From contig JAYMSP010002972.1 of assembly GCA_036897095.1 (NCBI GenBank), positions 1 to 21,704 on the forward strand: DNA of 21,704 nt, in the 5' to 3' direction. How positions within the stretch are numbered: position 1 is the stretch's first letter; the number at the start of each line of letters is the position of its first letter. Positions 1 through 10,005 of the stretch are shown piece after piece. A model generated the notes under the pieces. That model was not told where the DNA came from. It saw nothing but the letters and a program-made list of their open reading frames with translations, and searched no databases. A program made the translations under genes and the position numbers. Source of the DNA: Plantago elongata (Eukaryota; Streptophyta; Magnoliopsida; Lamiales; Plantaginaceae).

Positions 1-412
1 AAAAAAAAAAAAAAAAAACAAAAAAAATTCTCTGAATTCCCGGTTTCGGGAATGGGGGGGTTGGGGATTGGCTACTTAACTTTGTATATGGATGGCGTAG
101 CCGCGTAGCTGCATTTACCTAAGCTGGATATATATATGTATTCTTTGTATGCCATATTTGCTTTGCCTCAAGTACATGCATGATTTTGTTATCATTGATA
201 TAAGCTTTGTATATATACTTCTAATAACCAATATAGACTGCAATAGGCTTTGAAAGTGCATGCATGATGATAATCTTGAATTCCACACATTTTCTTGCAC
301 GAGAAGACTACATTGGATATATATATGAATAACTTTTCCCACTTCCTTTATATCTATTGTGATGGATTTAACACTAGGATTTTGCGGATATCTTATATGT
401 TTTACTCTGCAG
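1..412. other. A-rich window edge and probable intron of the left-hand gene
   Basis: The window opens with an A-tract followed by a short G-rich run, then AT-rich DNA with several TATATA stretches. No reading frame here looks like conserved protein. It ends in a pyrimidine-rich tract and CAG acceptor at 401-412, so most of it is probably the intron before the exon starting at 413. An upstream exon may be hidden but I cannot delimit one. Confidence 0.4.
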
Positions 413-1399
413 GAGACTAGAGCCAAGATCAAGGAAATTGCTTTGCTGGAACGCACCAAGAGTATCTCGCCGAAAGGTAAATAGTTTTCCTTTGCTGTTC
501 TTTTCGTCTTATTTCTTTCTTATGGGGAAAAGAAAAATTGTATTAATTACAAAAGTGGTATTCAATCTTCAATCACATAATCCTGTATGACTCTGATATT
601 GGGGGAGAGTTGAGCATCTGATTCCAAATTACCCGCCCAGAATATATCTATCTATGTGTATATACTATATACTGCTCCAAATTCCATCCTAGAAATTGCA
701 AGTAATATTGTTTGGTAGTAGTAGTACTACCCCCTTCTGAAAGCTTCTTGCTCAAAATTTGGGAGGTCCTAGACTCCTGAGTGTCGACTAGGAATATTCC
801 ACTTGAATCTGTATTCTGTAATCCTGCTCTATTCATAATCACTATATGCCGAAGACATTCTCTATCTGAGTTTACTGCAATAAGATCTTTGAGATATTTT
901 ATAAAGATGAACAAGATGCTGAGATTTTCAAATTCCCTAGTAAATAAGGATCTAGGCCATCTCAAACCCCAAACTTGGTGATTATAGTATATACATATAT
1001 TTATTTGGATTTTCTTTCATTGTTGTATGGATTATGGTTGTGTGGGCATAATGATCTGAATTGAGACATAAACCGTGACCTAATTAAGTATTTATACTTG
1101 CATGGTAACTTTTCCTTGAGAAGTAATGGAATGATAAAACGAGCACATAATTTCTATTTTCGTTTTTAAAAAAGTTTTACTGTGATGTAACACTTACTCA
1201 TTCAGCTATTGACAGTGAGCTAGAAGGGCTTTATTGATATATTTATTTAATTATTATGATATCTCTCATAAGCTAGTAATGATACTCGGAGCGTAAGTAT
1301 GAAATTTCATGTTTTGTAGCTGTCACGTTTGAAGATTCGCACAAGGAAACCACACACACTGCTGAAATTCGTCTCATGCGGAAGGTGCCTCTCCAGTAG
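413..1399 (+). CDS. 3' end of an unrecognised spliced gene (last two exons)
   Basis: I infer two exons from splice signals and frame. Exon A is 413-476, after a pyrimidine-rich CTCTGCAG acceptor and ending at an AAAG|GTAAAT donor; it gives 21 codons plus one base. Exon B is 1320-1399, after TTTTGTAG, and completes the split codon as Ala. It runs open for 25 more codons to a TAG at 1397-1399. The 843-bp intron is AT-rich. The tail is charged and basic: it begins ETRAKIKEIALLERTKS, continues with an acidic/His-rich stretch (VTFEDSHKETTHTAE) and ends IRLMRKVPLQ. I do not recognise the family. The rest of the gene lies left of the window. The phase match across the intron supports a real gene, but a fortuitous match cannot be excluded. 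Confidence 0.5.
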
Positions 1400-1785
1400 G
1401 TCTCCAAGGTAATTCCTGATGAATAATACTGTCATGTTGTGGAAGGCTTTCGATGTGCGATTACCTGCACCAGTCCTTTAGGTGTTGATTAAATTACTCA
1501 TGTAACTGCAGTTAGGTTTTTCTTTAGACAAAAGCTCAGTTATTACCATTTAATAAGAAATTAGAGTAGATTAATTGAATTAAGGACTACAGCTTTTATC
1601 AATAGACTTTGAAATTTTATCCTCCTTATTTTTTCTCATGGGCAATGTGAAATAACTAATAAGTTATTCTTTGTTATTTTAACAAATTTAGACTACTGTT
1701 GATATAGAACTATGTAAAATTTATGTGCTTCTAAACCGGTTTCTGAACTTTAGTCTTATACCAAACACTCCCCTAGTGAAAGGTA
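1400..1785. other. intergenic / possible 3' UTR
   Basis: This follows the stop of the left-hand gene and is AT-rich with no coding signal I can support. Its first part is probably 3' UTR. Confidence 0.4.
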
Positions 1786-2250
1786 GATCCATCTGGATTG
1801 GGAATCATCCCCGTTGTAGGTATGGGCTGTACTGATAGAACTACTCTTGGCCGTAAACTTTATCATGTTGATGGAGATCTCGAAGTAAAATTCTTCGTAT
1901 GGAGTACGAAGAACTAAAATTCATGTTGTGCCAGCAGTTATATGCTCTAGGAGCTGCTATATTTGATTTTTTTGGATGACATATATGGTGATGATGAAAT
2001 GTGCTCTACTGATTACATTTCGAAGAACTAAAATTCACGTATAGCTGATGAAAACTGCACAATCAGTGAAACTTCCCAATCTTGAATCTTTCAAACGTGG
2101 CGTCGAATGCACAACCTGCTGATAGCCAGTTCAAGGCGAATTCTGCAATCTTGGAAGACTGGATAGATGATGGAACCAGCTTCCCTAAACTTAGACACCT
2201 ACTGTGCCACTGCAGTCTGCAGCTTGCAGGAGATCCCTTTTGATATTAAC
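1786..2250 (+). pseudogene. decayed NB-LRR (CNL, R1/late-blight-like) resistance gene relic
   Basis: Two pieces of an NLR immune receptor survive. At 1786-1917 the + frame reads into a P-loop region: IIPVVGMG is followed by CTDRTTLGRKLY, then an acidic stretch and FFVW, before a stop. This matches the NB-ARC opening of asterid CNLs (IIxIVGMGGxGKTTLAxKxY), but the Walker A GK is now DR. At 2066-2250 the ending of such genes appears: KLPNLESFK (2069-2095), then LEDW...SFPKLRHLLCHC (about 2149-2213), then, in the next frame, QEIPFDIN (2227-2250). The last phrase resembles the 'LEEIPFDIG' close of R1-type LRRs. Stops, a frameshift and loss of nearly all the NB-ARC and LRR interior make it non-functional. 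A 17-bp direct repeat near 1907 and 2021 lies between the pieces. The family call rests on motif memory, not a search. Confidence 0.6.
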
Positions 2251-2928
2251 CTAAAAAAACTTGTTTTTCTTCATTTCTAAATGAAAATTAACCTTGCCAT
2301 GTGATGAGACCATGTTTTTCTAGTGTGCAACCGTGACATTTCTTCATTTTGCGAAATCAGATATTGTGGCGCGAAGGTACATAACCGTCATGTAACTATC
2401 ATGTTCGAAGTGGTTTAACTACTCATGATAGAAGCAAGATTAAATAATTTAAGATATTACTCATGTTTAATATAGTGCCTCGACTACTTTAAAAGAAAAG
2501 AATAACCTCACATATTTTCTTCGAGAAGACGACTAGACTAAGAATGCCCCCTCCTAGTTCCGCAAAGCTTAGACGTGACTAAATGGTATTTAGGTGAAGT
2601 AAACTCTGAAATTGGTGATTCAGAAGTCAATGTGCCGGTACAAGTTACAAGTCAGGGATGATAAATCATAATTTTCCAATTCCATTGTCATGTCAGTCAG
2701 ACGTTTTTGCTGGTCCAAAGCTCCATCTTACCTGGACGGTGTGAAAAAGTCATCAATATATTCAATACACCATCCTTTCCTGAGGTTCACAAAATTCTTT
2801 TCCAAGTTCTATTTTTCGCACATATGACATATATGGTAAGTTTGATTTATTGAAAATTCTACCTATATTACAAAAATGAAGATACGGAGATAATGAGCTA
2901 ACAAGTGTCCATCACTTCTCTTAGTACC

Positions 2929-2994
2929 GAGCTAATAATTAAACTCCACCTTGACTATGCAGAGCTAATAATTAAACTCCACCTTGACTGTGCA
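2929..2994. repeat. 33-bp tandem duplication
   Basis: Two adjacent 33-bp copies, 2929-2961 and 2962-2994, start GAGCTAATAATTAAACTC and end TGCA. They differ at one base (ACTATGCA versus ACTGTGCA). The near-identity implies a recent local duplication. Confidence 0.9.
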
Positions 2995-4270
2995 ATATAA
3001 TAACAAATGATATATAATTAGCTAGATGTTTCACTGTCCATTAGATTTCGTATTTGTAATCGACGTTGGACAATCATCTTCGACAATTTTCATAAATCTA
3101 ACCGTCAAAGATGAACGGAACGAAATTAAAATGAAGTATAACTAAACGGAACTGAATTGTACATAAAATTAAACTAAAATAGTTTGTTGAAGATAACATA
3201 GGATTATAGTAAGTTACAACCTCTTATTTAAGGAGCTGCGTTGTTGTGCCAATGAATTATGATGTCGCCTTATTTGTCTGGGTGATATATACATATATCG
3301 TGAGGTTCGGGAAATTTGCTTTGGTAGTGGGGAATGTGGAATTCCATCCGTTCATCATTAATCTTGCAATTATTTCATAAGTGCCGTGCCACTTACTTTT
3401 TGTATACACAAATACACAAATTATTATAAAAGTTTCATGTGGATGTTGCTTATGCTAAGTTATGAAAGATGGGCAAGATTGATGAAAAACTTGAAAATTT
3501 CACAATAGATTTTAGTACGACAGAAAACTGAAAAAATATGCCAAAATTAAACGTAACAACTAAATGTGCCAATACTCAATTTTTTTTTTTTTGTTGAATT
3601 AACTGTTTCCTTTAACATTGACTACCAAAGTAACAAAATTAGGCAAAAAAAATAAAAAAATGCACAAAAATCATTTAAAGTTTGAAACTGTCAGTAACTT
3701 AAATTACAAAAGGTAGATTTAGATTTTTCACGTTTATTTTAACTATTGCACTTAGCTAATTTTCCCGCAACTACTTTTGCATAGTGTTTTAGCTATTGAT
3801 TTCGAAGGATTTAACGTTTTTCGCTTTAGTTTCAATCGAAATTTCATCTTAAGTACGAATGACTTGCTAAATTTAATGTATGATTAGGTTTCCCAATTCA
3901 ATTGATCAATTTTTAGTTAATCTATTTTGAAAATTGAATTGAAATTTAAGTTAATTTGAATCCGCCTAGTTTAATAGTGCTTAATTGTTTTGTTAGTATG
4001 TACTCTATGACTTTATAATATTAGCTGGATTGATCTATGACTCTATATTAATTGATTTAGTTTAAGCTTTTATGCATAGGATTTAATTTTTTAATACGAT
4101 TTCACCATATCAGATTTTAAGTCGCATGCACGACATTAAAAGTGGATACCCATTAAAAACTGTCAACGGTTATACATACAGTACAAATCAAATGGTTTAT
4201 TAAAAGTTGATCATTATTGTTAATACACACATGTGAATATGTACATGTATAATATATAGTAAATTAGTAA

Positions 4271-4293
4271 TGATAATAATAATAATAATAATA
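4271..4293. repeat. (AAT)n microsatellite
   Basis: Seven or so AAT/ATA trinucleotides in a row in otherwise AT-rich intergenic DNA. It is likely length-polymorphic. Confidence 0.85.
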
Positions 4294-4824
4294 ACATAAA
4301 ATTTACATTGTTAATACGAGATAAATATTTTATATGATTTTAAATATAGTAAATTTATAGTTCAAATTGAAAGTGACGTTCATAAAAATATGGTCCCCAC
4401 TTGTGCATTTTGGTAGAAAAAACAGATGGGTGGGCACGTTTTGTAATAATTGAATAAAATAGGATTCCATCCTCATTTAAGTAATTGTAATGTACAATAA
4501 AATAGTCAACTTTCCATGGTCAACTTTGAAATTAATTGCAATATGACCCCTACTTACTATACTATCATCGTCTCTCTCCACTTTAATTAATTAATTTCCT
4601 CAAAGAAAATAAAAGACAGGCCAACCGTCGGTCAACAATTCATATCACTAAAAATGGAAAAGGCAATTATTTTTTAATTTCTATTTCTGAAATTCCACTT
4701 TCTTTTCATTTTATCTAAATATATACAAAACAGATTAAAGCAATTTCATGTACATTTCCAAACAGTAATTTTCAACCTCCAGTCAATTCTTTTACTAGAA
4801 TTAAGTTAACTAACACAATGACCC

Positions 4825-5066
4825 TATGTTTAGTTTGTAATATGCTTAAAAATGACACCAAATAACTTACTTAATTATCCTCATTTAAATATTACCGGTT
4901 AGAATTAAACTCAACTGAAATTGTTTTTTAAACGATTAAGGAGACTCGAACCCCCAACCTTTTAGTTAAAAATGAAGCGTCTTACTAACTGAATTGTACT
5001 TCTTTATTGAACTGATGAGCTGAATTTAATTATAGTATAAAAATCAACTAAGGAGAACTAAACATA
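4825..5066. repeat. candidate small inverted-repeat element containing a tRNA-like segment
   Basis: TATGTTTAGTT at 4825-4835 is repeated inverted as AACTAAACATA at 5056-5066, about 240 bp apart. The sequence resembles termini of many plant MITEs. Inside, on the minus strand, 4942-4993 reads like a tRNA body. GGTTCGAGTCT (4942-4952) is one base from the Pol III B-box consensus, and an A-box-like TCAGTTAGTAAGACGC lies at 4978-4993. The acceptor stem does not pair, so it is not a tRNA gene. It may be a SINE fragment or a MITE that captured one. No clear target duplication was found. Confidence 0.35.
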
Positions 5067-5480
5067 ATTCATTAAATCTAAACTGAAATTAACAACATGG
5101 CTTATTTATCAATATATAAATACGAAGACTCCCGAAATGATGTATTTAGATAACTTATTCAGATACCGATCTATATTATCAAGTAAAATCTTCTTCAATA
5201 TTAATCAAAATGTATATTTTTTAATGAAATAAACTTCTTATATTATGATAAATCATGAATATTGAGATTGTAGATGTTCCCGTTAATAAAACCGATTATA
5301 TCGTGTGATAAATGTTCATCAGTTATAATTCAATTAAAATAATTAAATAATATTAAATAATTAAAGAAAGAAGGAGAAAGAAAAGGTAGAATAGTTAGAG
5401 GTGAGAAGAAGCAGAAGTGCAGAAGTCAAAAGAAAAGGTTGTTTAGTTGAGAAAGAGAAAGAAAACAAAAGGTTCCAAAA

Positions 5481-5996
5481 TTAGTGAGGTGAGGTGCTAA
5501 AATTCTTCATCAGATTCACACCCACCATCGTCATCATCAACCTCAAAACCTCTCACTCATTTCTCATCAAATTCCTTCCCACAATCCCACCAATTTCGTT
5601 TCATCTCAAAGTAACGAAGTTAGATAGATAGATAGATAGTTGCAGTAGTAGAAAAACAAGTCATCATCATCATCATCTGTCTAATTCAATTTCTAATCTT
5701 GTACCAGTACCATTATCAAAACTACCAGAAGACAAAATTAGTTGTCGACTCGAAGGTCGCTTTCATGGAGCCTGCTTATTGTGCACAACAATTCAATACC
5801 CACACAAAAATACAAGAAACAAGAATTAATTAGCTTTTTCCATTGAAACAATTTCAGTCAATTCTCCAATTTTAATCAAACCTTCACGCGGATTCTCATT
5901 CTCCACCCATATAATCCGTCAAACCCAAACCCCCCTTGTTTTCCCTTTCTAACTATTTCCTTTTTCTTTTCCTGCAAAATTCGATTCGATTGACAA
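5481..5996 (+). promoter_or_regulatory. probable 5' leader of the PUB17-like gene, with a short uORF
   Basis: The strand becomes C/T/A-rich with a TAGA tetranucleotide run (about 5621-5638) and a CAT trinucleotide run (about 5661-5676), typical of plant leaders. An upstream ATG at 5765 opens a 22-codon frame ending TAG at 5831-5833, well before the main start. If the transcript begins upstream of 5765, this uORF could dampen translation. The transcription start is not visible. Confidence 0.35.
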
Positions 5997-8138
5997 ATGG
6001 CATGCGCGGCGATATTCTCGTCGCTTAGGCGGCGGAGGTCGCCGTCGTTGGAGACTTTTCTGGCGCCGGTGGATCTGTCCAACACTGCCGTGCTGGATGC
6101 TCTGCGTGTCGTTTCGTCGGAGCTTCTCTCTAGGGTTTCGGACAAGCCGGTGCCTTTTTTTCAGGTGAGGAATTGTAGATCTTTGCTCAGGAGAATTCAG
6201 GTGATTTCTGTGCTACTTGATGCTATTCATGAGGTTGGGTTGTCGAAAATGGGCACTACAGTGTTTGTGTGCTTGAAGGAGTTGTACCTTCTGCTTTACA
6301 GGTCTAAGATATTGGTTGATTATGTGAGAGGGTCTAGTAAGCTCTGGCTTTTGTTACAGAATCACTCCGTTTCGGGTCATTTTCATGACTTGAATCAGGA
6401 GATCTCGACGCTTTTGGATGTGTTTCCTTTGTGTGATGTTAATTGTATAGCTGATGATGTTAAGGAGCAGGTTGAGTTGTTGAGGAAACAGATGAGGAAG
6501 TCGAGGTTGTTTATTGATAAGCATGATGACTTGTTGAGGGTAAAGTTTTATGCTTTCTTGAGTGAATTTGAGAATGGGAGGATTCCGGATAGGGATGATT
6601 TATACGCGTTTTTCGTCGGGAAGTTGGGTATTTGCAATGCGAAAAGTTGTAGGTTTGAGATTGAGTTTTTGGAGGAGCAGATTGTGAATCATGATGGGGA
6701 TGTCGAGCCAACAGCTTCAATTCTTAATGGATTCGTGGCGATCACAAGGTATAGCAGGTTCTTGTTGTTTAGATTTGAGGATGAGGAAGGTGATTTGGGG
6801 AGGTGGATGCGGAAGAAGACAAAGAAAGGGCTGCTCCTGCAGGAAATTGCTGACACGTTTATTACCATCCCGAAAGATTTCAGTTGTCCGATATCGTTGG
6901 ATTTAATGAAGGATCCAGTGATTATATCGACAGGGCAGACGTACGATCGCATGTCTATTGCTAGGTGGATGGAGGAAGGGCATTCCACGTGCCCGAAAAC
7001 GGGACAGATGCTTATGCACAATAAATTGGTGCCGAACAGGGCGTTGAGGAATTTAATTGCTCAATGGTGTATGGCGAATGGGATTCCGTACGATCCTCCA
7101 GAGAATCCGGATTATTCTTCTGAAAGTGCGGCATCTGCTTTCCCAAGCAAAGCTGCGATTGAAGCCATTAAAGCTACATCAGGACTGTTAATTGAACAAT
7201 TGGCAAATGGGACTTCAAGAGCTAAAACAGTTGCTGCTAGGGAAATTCGAATGTTAGCAAAATCAGGAAGGGAGAATCGGGCTTGCATTGCGGAAGCCGG
7301 TGCTATACCTCTCCTAAAAATGTTACTTTCGTCATCAGATGCCTTTGCACAAGAGAATTCGGTTACTGCAATGCTGAACTTGTCAATTTATGATAAAAAC
7401 AAGCATAGGATCATGGATGTGGAAGGATGTTTAAGTTCAATTGTTAGTGTATTGAGGAACGGGCACATGACTGAAGCAAGGGAAAATGCTGCAGCGACAT
7501 TATTCAGTCTTTCAGCAGTCCATGATTATAAGAAACTGATATCCCAAGAAGAGGGAGCCATCGAAGCTTTAGCTGGGTTATTGAGAGAGGGAACACCAAG
7601 AGGACAAAAGGATGCTGTGACTGCTTTGTATAACTTGTCGACTCATGCGGACAATTGTCCGAGGTTGATAGAATCGGGAGCGGTAACTGCTCTGATTGGG
7701 GCACTGAGATGTGAAGGGGTATCAGAGGAAGCTGCGGGTGCATTGGTCCCGATTGTAAGGCAGCCAATGGGGGCCGAAGTAGTGGCTAATGAGGAAATGG
7801 CTGTGACAGGATTAATTGGAATGATGAGATGTGGCACCCCAAGGGGAAAGGAGAATGCAGTGGCTGCTTTGCTTGAGTTGTGTAGAAGTGGTGGCTCAGC
7901 TGCAATGGAACGGGTGTTAAAAGCACCGGCGTTGGCTGGATTGTTGCAGAGTTTGTTATTCACAGGGACAAAACGGGCTAGGAGAAAAGCAGCTTCCCTT
8001 GCTCGAGTCTTTCAAAGGTCTGAAAATGCCTCAATGCGTTTCAGTGGATATGCATATGTATCAAACCCAGGTGCGCAAAGGAATCCTAGTTTCGTTGCTG
8101 ATGTTTCTATGCCGATTTCCGTTTCACCTGTATTATAG
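5997..8138 (+). CDS. PUB17: U-box/ARM-repeat E3 ubiquitin ligase, PUB17-like
   Basis: A single uninterrupted frame encodes 713 aa, about the length of Arabidopsis PUB17 and tobacco ACRE276. Residues 1-285 form the plant U-box N-terminal domain, opening with the family's MA(C/S)AAIFSSLRRRRSPS signature and including LYLLLYRSKILVDY and HDLNQEISTLLDV. The U-box spans about 289-365: IPKDFSCPISLDLMKDPV at 291-308, then TGQTYDR, TCPKTGQ and VPNRALRNLI. Armadillo repeats fill about 390-685, with phrases such as ENSVTAMLNLSIYDKNK, ENAAATLFSLSAVH and GTPRGKENAVAALLELC. The KRARRKAASLARVFQR segment lies before a short tail ending in ISVSPVL. U-box proteins transfer ubiquitin from an E2 to a substrate, and ARM repeats bind partners. 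PUB17 family members are positive regulators of Cf- and PAMP-triggered defence and cell death, probably in the nucleus. The start is the first ATG of the conserved N-terminus. No truncation or missing key residue is seen. The orthology call is from remembered similarity. Confidence 0.9.
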   Translation: MACAAIFSSLRRRRSPSLETFLAPVDLSNTAVLDALRVVSSELLSRVSDKPVPFFQVRNCRSLLRRIQVISVLLDAIHEVGLSKMGTTVFVCLKELYLLLYRSKILVDYVRGSSKLWLLLQNHSVSGHFHDLNQEISTLLDVFPLCDVNCIADDVKEQVELLRKQMRKSRLFIDKHDDLLRVKFYAFLSEFENGRIPDRDDLYAFFVGKLGICNAKSCRFEIEFLEEQIVNHDGDVEPTASILNGFVAITRYSRFLLFRFEDEEGDLGRWMRKKTKKGLLLQEIADTFITIPKDFSCPISLDLMKDPVIISTGQTYDRMSIARWMEEGHSTCPKTGQMLMHNKLVPNRALRNLIAQWCMANGIPYDPPENPDYSSESAASAFPSKAAIEAIKATSGLLIEQLANGTSRAKTVAAREIRMLAKSGRENRACIAEAGAIPLLKMLLSSSDAFAQENSVTAMLNLSIYDKNKHRIMDVEGCLSSIVSVLRNGHMTEARENAAATLFSLSAVHDYKKLISQEEGAIEALAGLLREGTPRGQKDAVTALYNLSTHADNCPRLIESGAVTALIGALRCEGVSEEAAGALVPIVRQPMGAEVVANEEMAVTGLIGMMRCGTPRGKENAVAALLELCRSGGSAAMERVLKAPALAGLLQSLLFTGTKRARRKAASLARVFQRSENASMRFSGYAYVSNPGAQRNPSFVADVSMPISVSPVL

Positions 8139-8776
8139 TGGGAACTTTCAGAAATTATATCTCATTCATTACTCTCCCATTTTTTATCTGTAATATTTAC
8201 AAATTTTTGTTTCATTATTGATATGAGAAGAGGAGGTTATAGACATTTTATAATGTGGGTTTGTTCAGAAGAAACTTTGAACTTGATTATGCACAAAAGA
8301 TGAACTTAGTTCTCTGTTCTTGTTCTTTATGCTACTGTCGCTCAACTTATAGAGCTAGTCACTAAGCTTTTGCGGTTCTTATAAGGAATTCTGGTTTGAC
8401 TTGGTTCACGATGCATCCCAGTTCTGTTAGTTTCTCTGGCACACAGACACATTTGGCGATAAGTTTGCAAGTCTAGGTAAAAGCACATACATTGCCAAGT
8501 ATTTCTGCAAAACTAAATCCTTTCACATTACTAATAAGAATTCTTGGAGGTAATACTATATCTAGTGAAAATGGGTAACACGGCCTCTAGCAGCCCGAAG
8601 CCACTTCTCTAGTTAATTAAGTTCTTGCACTTGAAATATGAACTTCGTATTCATCTGCAAAACCTGCTGATCCGTCTTATAGCCCTGCAGGTATATACTA
8701 GTATAAAATAAACCTGTTAGAGTATGGGATGTATGCTGAGTGTTGAGTGAAATAGGATCTTACAGCCAACTGTTAA
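8139..8776. other. convergent intergenic region (3' UTRs)
   Basis: This lies between the stop of the + strand PUB17-like gene and the stop of the - strand HSF-like gene, so it should hold both 3' UTRs. It is AT-rich and contains no reading frame or repeat I can support. Confidence 0.5.
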
Positions 8777-10005
8777 TCATGCCCACAGTTCGAAGTCACC
8801 ATCTTCGTACTCGTTCAGAGCAGATGCCATAATTTCTTGTCCTGCAAATTCTGATTCCATCATATCGTCAAGAATCATCATTGCTTTAGAGTATTGAGCT
8901 GCTACATCTCCCTCCATGCTTTCATCCTCATCATTTAGCATGTTAGTCAAGAAATCAGAGTGTGCTGCATACTCAGAAGCTTTTTCCACTGCCTGGTCTA
9001 GGTTAGAACTCCCTGCAGCATTAGCTGCATCGATTATTGTCTCCGTCGTGTGACAACCACTGGACTGGTCTCGTCTCTCTTGAAGCAACTCAATTAGCTT
9101 AGTTAGATAATCAGATCTGTTTGTACTTTCATCATCTGGCTCAGGAAGTATGGGGTGGTTTGCTTGGAAACTCTCAACCTGTTGTGCCATGTTTTCTAGA
9201 CTGTGTCTAAGGAATTGAATTTGCTGTTTGATACCAGTCTGCTCGGTCATCATAGCATTAACCTTCCTCTCCAGTGAGGTTGTCACTGGGTCATGGACAT
9301 GAAGTCTATGAAGAGCATAAGCAGGACCTCTCTTATTTGACATTCGAGGTTCTTGTGCCTTTCTTTTGATGTTCTTCAACAGATGCTTTTTCCCAGATTG
9401 AAACCATTCATTTGCGTATTCATATCTGGCATAGGTGATTTTTTTGAATCCCTGTAAAACAATTCCAACCAGCATTTAGTCCCGAAGGAACAAAATTCGT
9501 AAGAAACTATATATCTCCCAAAACCCGGTGAGGTCTTGATACAATAAACACTCAAACTCAGAGTATATATAGACTGTTAGAACACCCTATGGCTTGAAAA
9601 GAAACATGTATAGTCAATGAGATTACAACATCAATCATTGATTCGAAATCCTTGGGGATTTATTGACTTTTCGGTGTAAGGTAAAACTCCTAGGCATAAA
9701 ACAGAGTATTTACTCAAGCATCTGAAAATACCACATACAGTTTCATTCAAAAGAAACACAGGAACATACTATATGCTAAGAGAATGAATGGTCTTGAGAA
9801 ACTTTACATAGTTGTTAAGCTGAGAGACGAAGCTGGAGAAATTGCTGCTCCTGAATTTCTTGGAGAGGATCTCAGCCGAGAACTTGTTATGATCCCAAAT
9901 GATAAAACTTGTGCCGCTTGAACTCCATGATATGGACGAGTCTGTTTCTGGATCCTCAACCAAGTTAAATGTCTTCAACAAAAATGCAGGCAACCTTACA
10001 TCCAT
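8777..10005 (-). CDS. divergent heat-shock-factor-like protein (altered recognition helix)
   Basis: Two exons: 10005-9808 (66 aa) and 9451-8777 (224 aa plus stop), giving 290 aa. The phase-0 356-bp intron has a TAT|GTAAAG donor and a TTTTACAG|GGATTC acceptor, at the position conserved in plant HSF DNA-binding domains. Residues 5-98 form a winged-helix HSF domain: LPAFLLKTFNLVEDPETD, SFIIWDHNKFSAEILSKKF, then GFKKI and YEYANEWFQSGKKHLLKNI. The recognition helix reads NFSSFVSQLNNYGF, with Ser61 where HSFs have Arg (SFxRQLNxYGF), and the usual KHNNF is RSSNF. KNIKRK (91-97) is a likely NLS. A short heptad region (about 126-161) is much briefer than class A HR-A/B. The C-terminus is acidic with aromatic and hydrophobic patches (MMILDDMMESEF, and the end DGDFELWA), resembling activation motifs. 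Arabidopsis At4g18870, next to HSFA4A, may be the counterpart (from memory). It could be a working factor with changed specificity or a protein-interaction modulator. Confidence 0.85.

Larger units (their letters stand above)
2251..5480. other. AT-rich intergenic region with small repeats
   Basis: About 3.2 kb with no supportable gene. It holds a 33-bp tandem duplication (2929-2994), homopolymer runs near 3580 and 3645, an (AAT)n microsatellite (about 4271-4293) and a tRNA-like/MITE-like patch (4825-5066). The last few hundred bases, rich in A and purines, are probably the promoter and early leader of the PUB17-like gene. I could not identify a firm TATA box. Confidence 0.5.

Noticed and set aside
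1..60. Poly(A) and poly(G) tracts as a retroposon tail
   Set aside because: They sit at the window edge with no visible retroposon body or target duplication.
648..981. Open frames on both strands within the first 1 kb
   Set aside because: They lie in the inferred intron of the left-hand gene, show no domain and have AT-rich, non-coding composition.
4942..4993. Functional tRNA gene on the minus strand
   Set aside because: The acceptor stem and anticodon arm do not form, despite B-box- and A-box-like motifs.
5876..6145. Antisense frame over the PUB17 start
   Set aside because: It is the shadow of the conserved Arg/Ser-rich PUB17 N-terminus.
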